Origin: Antedon mediterranea | Lineage: Eukaryota > Echinodermata > Crinoidea > Comatulida > Antedonidae | Direction of reading: 5' to 3' | DNA length: 60,000 bases | Assembly: GCF_964355755.1 (NCBI RefSeq) | Contig: NC_092678.1 | Span: 2,319,922-2,379,921 of the forward strand | Shown here: positions 22,306 through 35,100 of the stretch, piece after piece | Layout of the letters: every line of letters begins with the position of its first letter | Position numbering within the stretch: position 1 is the first letter of the stretch | Position numbers and translations under genes: made by a program | The notes under the pieces: model-generated | The model's input: the letters and a program-made list of their open reading frames with translations, nothing else | Databases searched by the model: none | Told to the model about the DNA's origin: nothing

Positions 22306-22502
22306 TACGGTGGCTGATTTCCGCCAAAGAATTTTTTTTTTATAATAATACGGCGTTATAACGCCCTAATTAGGGCGTTATAACGCCGTATTAATACGGC
22401 GTTATAACGCCCAAATACGGCGTTATAACGCCCTAATTTAGGGCGTTATAACGCCGTATTATTATAAAAAAAAATTTTCTTTGGCGGAAATCAGCCACCG
22501 TA
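22306..22502. mobile_element. MITE with long terminal inverted repeats and 6-bp target duplication
   Basis: The left end TACGGTGGCTGATTTCCGCC and the right end (reverse complement GGCGGAAATCAGCCACCGTA) are perfect inverted repeats. Both flanks read CAATTC (22300-22305 and 22503-22508), a target-site duplication. The interior is built from the palindromic unit ATACGGCGTTATAACGCC, several times in both orientations. No ORF is present. It sits between the two RAB7 copies. Confidence 0.93.
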
Positions 22503-22509
22503 CAATTCT

Positions 22510-22831
22510 TTAAACTCTTTTAAAGATGATTTTTTGTTGTGAAATTCTGTATTACAGCTAATGTCACATGGTCATTGGACTCGGCCAGAGATCAAAATTT
22601 CGTAATTCAAGTGACTATAAATATCAATTACTAATAAAAAGATGATAACAGATGACTAATATAACATTATGATAGTATAAGCATAAGCATAGCTAATTAA
22701 ATTGATTAAATATCAACACCAAATTAAAACAATAAATGTATTTAAAATTGTTATAAATAGATTATGATCAATATCACTGATCTATGATATCAACTGTACT
22801 GATCTGCTGACGTATTGCATTATGGGGAAAT
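22510..22831. other. intergenic DNA upstream of RAB7
   Basis: AT-rich sequence with no recognisable feature. Confidence 0.5.
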
Positions 22832-22998
22832 TCTATGACGTTTCGAAACTCGTGACCTCCCTGCAAAAAACTGTACTGCTGCTCTCTGCGAGTATTTCTT
22901 GTTGTGTGAGTGAATGACGATTAATAATTATTGTATAAATTCTGGATAATTGGGGTTTTAATTGAGAATTTAGGTATTGTATACAATACTTTATATTT
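22832..22998 (+). promoter_or_regulatory. promoter or 5' UTR exon of RAB7
   Basis: The block from CTATGACGTTTCGAAACTCG through TTCTTGTTGTGTGAG to TTTTAATTGAGAATTTAG is homologous to 15524-15660 ahead of copy A. Two separate copies retaining it upstream of a coding exon that begins with a splice acceptor support a shared promoter and non-coding first exon. The donor here would be TTTAG|GTATTG, weaker than in copy A. Confidence 0.6.
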
Positions 22999-22999
22999 C

Positions 23000-25142
23000 A
23001 TGTTCTTTTTCACTTTTATAAGTAGATGAAAGCCTGTTTTTATTTAAAGAAATAAGTTTATTTGACAGAGAAAGCTAGGCCTACAACAAGCTGTATGAAT
23101 AGTGAAATCACACGGGAGTTGGCCGTTGTGCACGGGGCAATATTTTTACTAGGTTGGGAAGTGTTGGGAAATGCATAATGTCAGTGTGACTTTCCGATAT
23201 AGGCCTAGGCACAAAGTAATAAAGCTGAGCATAGTAGTATTTTAATTCAAATTGTTAGATTAATGTTCTGGTGTTCATTAATGTATTTATATAGACAGTT
23301 GATATGATGATTTAATGGATTCTTATTCTTAAAATTGTAAATGTAGCCTAATTTAGGCCTACTAACTGTAGGCTAATAAATAAAATAAAGCAATGACTGA
23401 CAAGTCAAGATATACTGTGTGTTTTAGCCGAGATGTACATACTAATAATTTGTATTCAGTATTGTTGGTGTGATGTGGAAAATATGTGCACTTATGTCAA
23501 CTTTCATCACACGCACTTCCTTAAATTTACTGACTTATATGATATGTAAATACCACCAGATTGGACTGTCAATATATTCGGTGATTCTTTGTATGGCCGG
23601 CTCCTAACTTGATGTCTGTATTATTAGTATCATATTTAACTATGTCTTGTCACCTTGATTTATCATGATGAGCGGACTTTATCGTAGTACCATGGGATAC
23701 AAAACTGCTGATATCCTCTCACAGAGTTTATAGAATTATTCTAAAGTCATCTGTTCAGTTAAAATTGACAGTCTCTGCAGCAGTCACCCTTCCACACTCT
23801 CTCACTCCTTCCATTATGACATGCTTTTAATTTTCTCGCCACCTATTGATGGAATAACCCTCCCTGACACAGCATTTTAGATGCATTCATGACATGCATC
23901 CGTGAACCGTGAAATTTCCTTCTCCTACTTAAACACTGAAAACAGCATTTTATGTGGAAAATAATCTACTATACAAGTATTATATGGCAGTGTAAATTGG
24001 TAAGGATTGAATTTTAAAAGTCACATGGCTAATACATAGGATGAAATGAAAGAGGAACTATAGATGGTAATAGTGTTACAAAACAACTTGATGTTTAGCC
24101 AATACATTACACTATTTAATTAATCCAGTTAAACACCTTATTTAGTCTGCTTTCATTTTCTAGAAAGGCAAGGGATTTGGACTATGCAGTATGCCATAAA
24201 TTTTATTTCACAAACCACCAATTAGGCGTGGTCACCTATCTTCATGCCACCAATTTAGGCGTGGTCACTGCCAATATTTTGGGCCTTCAAAAAATTATCT
24301 TTTGAAGCGTTTACTCAACTGCATTTTAATTAATTATCATTGAGTTTTTGTTTTTCTAAAAAAAATAAGGTCCAAGTTATATGTAATTGAAAGGATGCAT
24401 TTATATATTGCATGAACTAGAGCGCCATTGAGACTTCTACTTCTATTGTATATTATTATCTGTGAACAAAGATGTTTTTTAAACAGTCGTTTTTGCTTCA
24501 CTGATTTTATTGTATTGTTGCATGCAGTGAATATAAAATGGAATCAAGCCACAGGTTACCTTTTATAATTCATTTATCATAACAAACATAGATGTGGCAT
24601 GTTCAGCTAGTCCCATTATCAGCTCAAACTTCTCACAAAAGATATATTTGCACCTGTTAATATACTGTAGAAAGAGCAAGGAGCTACATAGTTAAGTGAT
24701 TGTACCATATTTACTCCCCCTGTATATAGCCCACCCCATAGTACAGTATATAAATTGCCCATCCCATGATATATATCCCACGTGACCTTGATAAATAAGA
24801 AAGATCAGAAATGTTCAGTTGTTCCTACTTATACTGTTCTGTACAATGGTGATATCACATTGATTAAATGTTCCATTCTGACTGGAACATACCATTCTAA
24901 TTATAGCCACTTTAAAATGTAATAAGACCAAGCTTGTTCAAATATTTACAGTATGTAAATACACTTGTAATCTTAAGTTTATAAAGTAAGCTGTCAAAGT
25001 AAACACTATGAAATCAAGGTATATACTTATTAGTACTAATATTAAATACATAAAAAAATATATTGAATAAATTACTGTTTTATTGTAGAAAAATATGAAT
25101 TGATAGTTTTATTGACTGTTGGTTTTATGTTGAATTTTGCAG
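23000..25142. other. probable 5' UTR intron of RAB7
   Basis: About 2.1 kb without a convincing gene. It contains a short direct repeat, CACCAATT(T)AGGCGTGGTCAC, at about 24217 and 24247, and a CCCACCCCATAG-rich patch at 24715-24785. No coding potential is seen. Confidence 0.45.
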
Positions 25143-25159
25143 GCTGAAAGAAAATTAAA

Positions 25160-26831
<1,672 letters not shown>

Positions 26832-27049
26832 GACATGTTTGTTGTATCTCGTTTGATCTACTGAAATTGTAATCAAAATCACGTACTCCCCGATATCACA
26901 CGGACATGACACAATTAAATTGTTTGTATAAATTGTATTATTTGTATTCCTTGAATTCAAGAGGGCTTTTTTAAAACAGAGAAATTGAGTATTTTTAATT
27001 TCTATTTCTCTGTCCATGCATGATAAAGCTCATTTTATTTAAAGCCTAT

Positions 27050-28240
27050 GACTTGATATAGGTCCTAGCATTTGTTGTCTTTTAGGCCCTACCATGCCTT
27101 ACCGTAGGCCTAACCTGCCTTGTCAGGTGGCTCTACTATGGCTTAGCCTAGGCCTAACCTCTCCTGTCAGAGGCCCTACCATACACCCTATCATGGCAAG
27201 GATTAGGCCCTATGATAACCTGGCATTGGTTCTACTGTAGCATGCCTTGGCTTAGGCCTAACATGCCTTGTCAGATGCCTAGGCCTACAATACACCCTAT
27301 CATGGCAAGGAATAGGCCCTATAATAACCTGGCATTGGTTCTACTGTAGCATGCCTTGGCTTAGGCCTAACATGCCTTGTCAGATGCCTAGGCCTACCAT
27401 ACACCCTATCATGGCAAGGAATAGGCCCTATAATAACCTGGCATTGGTTCTACTGTAGCATGCCTTGGCTTAGGCCTAACATGCCTTGTCAGATGCCTAG
27501 GCCTACAATACACCCTATCATGGCAAGGAATAGGCCCTATAATAACCTGGCATTGGTTCTACTGTAGCATGCCTTGGCTTAGGCCTAACATGCCTTGTCA
27601 GATGCCTAGGCCTACAATACACCCTATCATGGCAAGGAATAGGCCCTATGATAACCTGGCATTGGTTCTACTGTAGCATGCCTTGGCTTAGGCCTAACAT
27701 GCCTTGTCAGATGCCTAGGCCTACAATACACCCTATCATGGCAAGGAATAGGCCCTATAATAACCTGGCATTGGTTCTACTGTAGCATGCCTTGGCTTAG
27801 GCCTAACATGCCTTGTCAGATGCCTAGGCCTACCATACACCCTATCATGGCAAGGAATAGGCCCTATAATAACCTGGCATTGGTTCTACTGTAGCATGCC
27901 TTGGCTTAGGCCTAACATGCCTTGTCAGATGCCTAGGCCTACAATACACCCTATCATGGCAAGGAATAGGCCCTATAATAACCTGGCATTGGTTCTACTG
28001 TAGCATGCCTTGGCTTAGGCCTAACATGCCTTGTCAGATGCCTAGGCCTACAATACACCCTATCATGGCAAGGAATAGGCCCTATGATAACCTGGCATTG
28101 GTTCTACTGTAGCATGCCTTGGCTTAGGCCTAACATGCCTTGTCAGATGCCTAGGCCTACAATACACCCTATCATGGCAAGGAATAGGCCCTATGATAAC
28201 CTGGCATTGGTTCTACTGAAGCATGCCTTGGCTTAGGCCC
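27050..28240. repeat. 109-bp minisatellite, about 10 units
   Basis: CATGCCTTGGCTTAGGCCTA recurs every 109 bp from 27241 to 28222. Units also contain CAGATGCCTAGGCCTAC and ATCATGGCAAGGAATAGG. The first and last units are diverged, the inner ones nearly identical, with only two or three variable sites (ACAATACACC/ACCATACACC, TATAATAACC/TATGATAACC). The array begins about 220 bp after the RAB7 stop codon, so a long 3' UTR could include it. Confidence 0.95.
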
Positions 28241-28244
28241 TTTT

Positions 28245-29380
28245 TAGGCGAGTCCCTTACATGCCATGGTATAAGCTGTAACATGCCACCATTTCCCTAA
28301 CAACTCTTGGCCTATGCCCTATCAATATTCAGTGTACTTATTGTATAGTAGGAGCTATACATTGGTTCTATAACAAACTACAATTTCTAATAGCTCATAA
28401 CAAGAAATAGAACATTACTGAAACCAGACTTAAATGAAATATTTTGATAAATTTCCCTTTCTATGTCAGTTTTAATATTACAAAGTGTCTTTTTTATTAT
28501 GTTTAAAGATGATTTTTAGAGCAATAGGTTTATATACATACGTCGTACATACAAAATTCTGAATATAAATATTAATTGTGCTCGAAAAGTATATTATTTA
28601 GCATCTATAATTATTATTGTTGGTTTGGTTTATAAAATTAATACTGTAGTTACATAGAATAGCTAATCGTGTATAATGCCGTTGTTGTATAACTACGCTA
28701 TTTAAATTCACTGCATATCATAACCTAAGCAAAATCATAAGGTGATTCAATCCAGAGTATCTGTTATAGTGAAATAATTTATCAAGAATGCAAAGGAATA
28801 TATTATTGTGTGATGACAAACATTTGCACATGCCCATAAACCAATCAGTGTTGTGATAACTTCAGTGACAAAAACTACCTTTCAATATCTGTTTTTACAT
28901 CATGGGTATTGAATAAAATCATAGCGTTTTTCTTTGTCTTTCCAAACCAGTGAGTTTTTTGTTTGTTTCCACTTTACGCATCTGGTGTCGGTGTGAAAGG
29001 GGGTTAACATGATTCAGTGTGAAAGGGGTTAACATGATTCAGTGTGAAAGGAGGTTAACAGGCATGTCATTTCTGTAATTAATGTATAATTATTGCATGT
29101 ACTCTTCTTATAAATATGTGTAGCGTATTTTCCTTATCTTAGAATTTATAAGCAGAATAATTAAAAATAAGCTGGTGATAAGAGAGTGTACAGTACATTC
29201 GTATAGTGTGTCAGGTGACATGTGTCAGGTGACATATACACAATTTACAGAGAGGTCTACATATTACTGCAGTAATTTGTTACTGCAGAATGTTATTTAA
29301 ATATACAAATATATAGTTGTTACATTAGATTATTATTCATTTCAATCAGTAAAGAGTTATCAAATCACAGAACAGTACCC
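28245..29380. other. intergenic DNA with two short tandem repeats
   Basis: No gene. GTGTGAAAGG(G)GGTTAACATGATTCA is repeated about three times at 28990-29061, and GTGTCAGGTGACAT twice at 29207-29235. Confidence 0.6.
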
Positions 29381-29505
29381 TAAAGCTCTATCTACACTAT
29401 CAAATTTTATGTGACAAAAAATGTGCCCATATATGGACATGATGATGTCATATTGTTTTAGCACATCTCATTTTTTGTCAAACTAATTTGATAGTGTAGA
29501 GTTTG
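29381..29505. mobile_element. MITE copy, CTGTCTACACTATCAAA family
   Basis: The left end TAAAGCTCTATCTACACTAT and the right end AATTTGATAGTGTAGAG are inverted; the inner ATATATGGACATGATGATG is the family core. Confidence 0.82.
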
Positions 29506-29509
29506 GTAA

Positions 29510-30590
29510 AGAAAAATAATGCATTTATGTGTAAAATGTATATTAATATTATTAGTATGTCCTTCCGGAATTATTCCCTTTATCACCTGTATGATAAATC
29601 ATGTCGCCATAGCAATGACAATCAAACAACATTAGAAATATTTTATATGATAAAACCAACAACTTAAACTTAAAAGACGAGAAGCATTAAATATTGTAAT
29701 ATTTTGTTGTTTGTGTAATTAAATCTAAACGTACTATATAATATTCTTTGTAGATTGCACTTAATTGATTGAGTATATTGTGGCGGAGAATTCCGTTGAA
29801 TACTTAGTAACAATAACTTTATTTAAAATCTGTCGCCAAAACAAATCATGCAGCATTGATACAATTGCAGATTATTCAATTCAAAATTTACAAAGGTTGT
29901 GTAAAAAATAAGTTTCAATTTTAAGAATAATCGGCTACAAATAGGCCTACTATAGTAATAACTGTATATACATTCTAATAATGACAATTTCTCAGAGTAC
30001 AACAAAAAAACAGTTGTTTTATCATCGTTTTGATTGATTACAGAGTGTGTTTTCACCTATACACAGCACTGATAATTCAATGGTGCATACAAAATCATCA
30101 ACTACATATGCTCACAAAACAACCTGTGTTGTGATAGATGCTGCGATAAATACAAATTATGAAATTCGGGCTGTAAATATGTGCAGAAAAATATTACATG
30201 TTGCTACTTTGTAGAATTTAGTGTCGACTTAAAATGCCCCTCTTAACATAGTAGCGGTGTCATTTCATGACCTCTGACCTTATTCAATGCAGTTATTTTG
30301 CTACAACTAAACCTAGTCTTCAAGTTCTATGTTTTATGATGGTGAACTTGTTTTTATAATATTTTGGGAATAATTGAAAAAAATTATAGAATTATTAAAA
30401 TGCGTCAATCATAAGTGAAATCTGTGTCTTGTATTTTTTTTTTTTTGGTATCCTGCCAACTAACTTCCTGAGGAGGTGATATGATAGATTTACCAAATTA
30501 CCAAAGTATTTTTTGGAAAATAAAGGTGTATGTGTGTATATTTATTATACTGTCTTATGGGAAATTACACTATTTCTATTTATAGTATCT
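29510..30590. other. intergenic DNA, nothing recognised
   Basis: AT-rich sequence. The minus-strand open frame at 29823-30056 has no recognisable domain and no splice context. Confidence 0.45.
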
Positions 30591-31400
30591 GTCAGTAGTA
30601 CGGGAACTATTGAACAACCGTCACTGCGATTACCAATAGAGGGGGTAGTTCTGTTTTTTAGGGCTATCATAATCATTTAGAAATTATTATTGAACTAAAT
30701 CGTATTAAATTAATTTGTTTTAAAGCAAACAATGTTTACATGAAGAGGTAGTAGTATGATAAATAGATTTATAAAGTATTTCATGAATATTATAGGTGTA
30801 TATGATAGGAAAATCAATTATTACTGTTATTTATCAGTACGGGAACTATTGAACGTCACTGGGAATACCAATAGAGGGGGTAGTTGTGTTTTTTAGGGCC
30901 ATCATAATCATTTAGAAATTATTATTGAACTAAATCGTATTAAATTAATTAATAGATTTAGAAAAGTATTTCATGAATATTATAGGTGTATATGATAGGA
31001 AAATCAATTATTACTGTTATTTATATCAGTACGGGAACTACTATTGAACGTCACTGGGAATACCAATAGAGGGGGTAGTTGTGTTTTTTAGGGCCATCAT
31101 AATCATTTAGAAATTATTATTGAACTAAATCGTATTAAATTACGTTTAATTCCAATAGAGGGGGTATGTTTTTTGTGCAGAAGCATTTTTAGAAATAATT
31201 ATTCTTATACCGTATTAAACTAATTTTTCTTAAAAGCAAGACGTGATGCTTTCATGACGAGGTGGTATAGTACTAGTTTTACAAAAATATTTTATGAATA
31301 TTAAAGTTGTAGATGATGGACAAATTCATTATTTTTGTTATTTAGTGAATACGGGAACTAGCCGGCACTGCGATTACAAAGAGAGGGGGTAGTTGTGTTT
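30590..31400. repeat. irregular tandem array around AATAGAGGGGGTAGTT
   Basis: The phrase AGTACGGGAACTATTGAAC, then ACCAATAGAGGGGGTAGTT and TCATAATCATTTAGAAATTA, recurs. The GAGGGGGTA core is at about 30637, 30873, 31067, 31154 and 31382, with spacings of roughly 236, 194, 87 and 228 bp, so copies have different deletions. The array ends a few hundred bases upstream of the polybromo 5' end. Confidence 0.85.
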
Positions 31401-31599
31401 TTGTGAACTTTGACCAGATGAATGAGGTTGGTGGTTTGTTGTTTCTTTGTCCAATTTTTCAACAAAATTTCATATTTATGTTAATTTTGTTATTAATGAG
31501 AAAAAGAAAAATATTTCAAAAAAGTAAATTTGTTATAAAAATCGTGTCATTTTAAGTATTTCTTATTATAATGTGAAGTTTAGGGTAAAAATATTTTGT

Positions 31600-32158
31600 A
31601 GCATCGTCTGATTGAAAAGTAGCAGCAGGTCAGGTTTGTTTACGGTAAAATCGCGTTTAAACTACCTGTTGTGCCTTTACTTCTTGACCTGTAAGTGACC
31701 TAGGCCTAGCTCTCCCTTACTTAGACATTACACCGTTTATAAACATAGCGTTTCTTTTGTGTAATGTTTAGTCCAAATCAAAGCCTATATATTTCATATT
31801 GTATTATAAATTAATCCTGAGTTTTAAAAATTATATTTAAAAATCATTAATATAAATAAAATGTTTCTAGGCCTAGCTAGCCTACTTACTACTACTAGTC
31901 TTAGTACTGGTAGGTGAGCCAGCCCAGTTAATAGACTCGAGGCATGGATGGTTAATGGGAGTAAAACTAGGAAGCCGACCTAGGCCTAGTAAAATAAAGG
32001 TCAACTAATTCCCGGCTTCTGATGATAGGGCATTGATTTGATTTAAAAAATGCTGAAATAAAAAACAAATTAAACTGCTACTGTGCTTTCAGGTTGTTTT
32101 TTAAAGAGGAATGTGAATTTTAGATTGAGAAGCACATTGAAGAAAGAAAACTGTAAGC
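31600..32158 (+). promoter_or_regulatory. probable promoter and 5' UTR exons of polybromo
   Basis: A donor at 31690 (GACCT|GTAAGT) and an acceptor at 32092 (TGTGCTTTCAG) would join a non-coding exon to the leader 32093-32158. An in-frame TGA at 32138 precedes the start codon. The transcription start is not visible. Confidence 0.45.
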
Positions 32159-35100
32159 ATGTCAAAAAGACGTAGGTCGACAACCTCAGAAGATACATCA
32201 GAAGTACCAAATGTAATAATACCAGTTGCCATGAAAAAGCGCAAGAGGTCGATCCAGACTATGGAAGTGGTAATATTTATCTGAAATTTATTTTTTGAGT
32301 AGTACTTTTTGTTAATTTTAATAAAATGTGTTATATAACCAAAGAGTGTTTTTATATAGATTGGCTAGAGTGCGTACTCCTAATAGTTTTTGTGATTCAA
32401 GTTAATTTTCATTTGGTAATCAACTGTGTTATTTATAGATTGTTTTGTATTCATAGGTTGACATATGCCATGAGTTATATGAAACAATTCGAAATGAGAA
32501 AGACGAAAATGGCCGATTAGTTTGTGAGGCTTTCCACAGAGCTCCTAAAAGAAGGTATTTATATAATTATTTATTGAACTATAACTTTTAGTTATTATTT
32601 ATAAATCTATAGATATATAAAAATAATTTATTTAATATAATTTTTAATTACAATCATTCTTTCAACAAATTATTGTTCATATATTTTCTTTTTTTATTTT
32701 TTTTTAATATGGCAAATGTAGCATTATAGTTATTCGCTACAGTGTTTAGAAATGTGTTAAAATTATTTACCTGATAAACCAACATTTTAAGGAAAAAAAT
32801 CAACAGGAAACCCGTTTCCATGATTTCTAGTTAAATTTAACTGTTTATTTGGTCGTTTTTCATCTTGAATTAAATTTTAAAAATGTTTTTTTTCTTGCTT
32901 TCTTTTTTTTATTACAATGTTTATTCAGGTCACAGCCTGATTACTATGAGGTCGTTAGTAGCCCTATTGACCTCTTGAAGATCCAGCAAAGGATACGCAT
33001 GGACGAGTATGACACTGTCAATCAAATGTCCAATGATGTGGAACTCATGATAAGCAACGCTAAATCATATTATCCGGTACGTTACTGACTTCAATTTAAA
33101 CTTTTTATTCTTTAATTCCAAAGTTTGTTGAAACTTCTCCGAAACCTCTGTCTACACTATCAAACTAGTTTGACAAAAAAACAGAGCTTTAATCTCCGAT
33201 CCCAGCATTTTTTTTACATAATTTCCATCCAGGTGGCCAACCAATCAGTGACTGATTACAATTGTCAAATGATAGAGACGATATGTTTATAATTGATATG
33301 CTTCATATATACATATGCAGTTTCTACAGAGAGTGATATGCGACCTATAGGCCTTAGATGTCATGTTAATTCAATGTGTGCATATGGGGAAATTGGCTTA
33401 ACACAGTTTTAATAAGGCAATCAAACAGGAACCTAAGCTCCGGAGATCAAAGGTTTTATCTGTGGCTGCGACCCTTTATCAGTTCCACACCCGTTAACAG
33501 ACAACATACCGCGAAGAATATATACATAGTACAGTATTGTTGGTATTTGTCGCAGCCAGACATAAGATCAAAGGACTGTTAAAGTTCCTGTCTTGGCAAG
33601 GTGAGCGTAGTGTCCTGCTAGATTGCCTTGGTAACAAATCCATGTCACCATTGTTTTATTTTTTCATTATCAATGTTTTTTCTCAACAGAGAAATTCTCC
33701 AGAGTATAAGGACGCCTGCGATTTGTGGGATTTGTTCGTTGATCGTCTAAACGAGATGATGCAACAGGACGGACCGTCTGGATTAAAAAAGACGGCCGAG
33801 AAGGAAGCTGAGCTAAATGAAAGACGTGTAAGTGTTTTCCTGGAAAGACTCTTAATTACTTCGTAGGGTTGAATTTTAACGCTTTTAAAGTTTATTTTTC
33901 TGTGTTAAGAAACCGGTTTGAATTTTGTATTTTTTATAGATTTATTGTAATTATTGTAATTTATGTAGTACTGTATTTGGATACAGTACATTTAATAATT
34001 AAGGCATTCTGTATTAATATTATTGAACTAATATAACTTCATTTTTACACCATAATATCTCATTCGATATCATTTCTAATAATAATATTAACAATTATTT
34101 TAATATCAACCATTGCTTTCATTCTTGTAATCTTAAAATTTATATATTAATCTCATAATTTTATTATTACTAATAACATCAAAAGGTACAAAATAGCCAA
34201 ACATTTGTTTTATTCCTTAATTAATTTGATTCGTCTTTTCAATCTTTTACAGTCTTTAGTATAGCATGTTATTAATTGATGACCTTTTCATACATGTAAC
34301 ATTAGGGCGTGTATAGTACTCCTAAATAATAATAATAATAATTTAGATACAAAGTGATTTAAATGAATTTGCACAGTATGTCATTATTGAATTAGTCATT
34401 CCTTTCCAGCTTACGAACCGCCTACCACTGCACGATTCTTACACCAGTAAAGCTCCCTCAACGTTACCAGCTTATGATTGCACTTATCAATTATTAGTGT
34501 AATACTAGACCTCTTAGCGATAGAAATAAAAGCATGAGGTAGGGAATTAGGGATTGTCCCTTTGGACGCCTAGGAAAGGGGCTATAGCCACAGTCAACTA
34601 TGCATCAAAATAGAAAACATGGTTAACTGTGCCAATAGCCAATATAGAGTCTAATCTGCATTTCTTAAATTGCAATGTTAGATTGACTAAGAAGGAAAAC
34701 AAAGTTATATCTTTCGCAAAACTATTTATAATAGAATTAATTCATTGCTTGTAAACAAAAAATTAAAATCAATTAAAAAAAATGTTTTTCCTAGCATGTT
34801 GCTGGGACTGTATCTATCTATAACAATGTCTTTTCCATCAGCGAACGAGAAGCACCTCTTCAATGGAGGTTGCACAACAATTAGGGAGACCGTCAACGAT
34901 AAAAGAAGAGCCTGTAGAATCTAGTGAAGAGGACGATGACAATGAGGAGGAGGAGGAGGGAGATGAAATCGAGGACGATAATGATGATAAAGAAGTAATT
35001 TTAGATGATGATGATGAGGTAGCTTATTACCTGACTGTCTGGCTGTGCTTTACACTTTGTCATGTCTCCTCCTCTCCCATCGTAGATCATTTGTGACGCA

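Noticed and set aside
24715-24790. Possible TATA-type promoter with GTATATA boxes
   Set aside because: No exon follows within range, and RAB7's duplicated 5' block lies elsewhere.
27050-28240. CRISPR-like regular repeats
   Set aside because: The 109-bp units are contiguous with no unique spacers, the genome is eukaryotic, and no cas genes exist.
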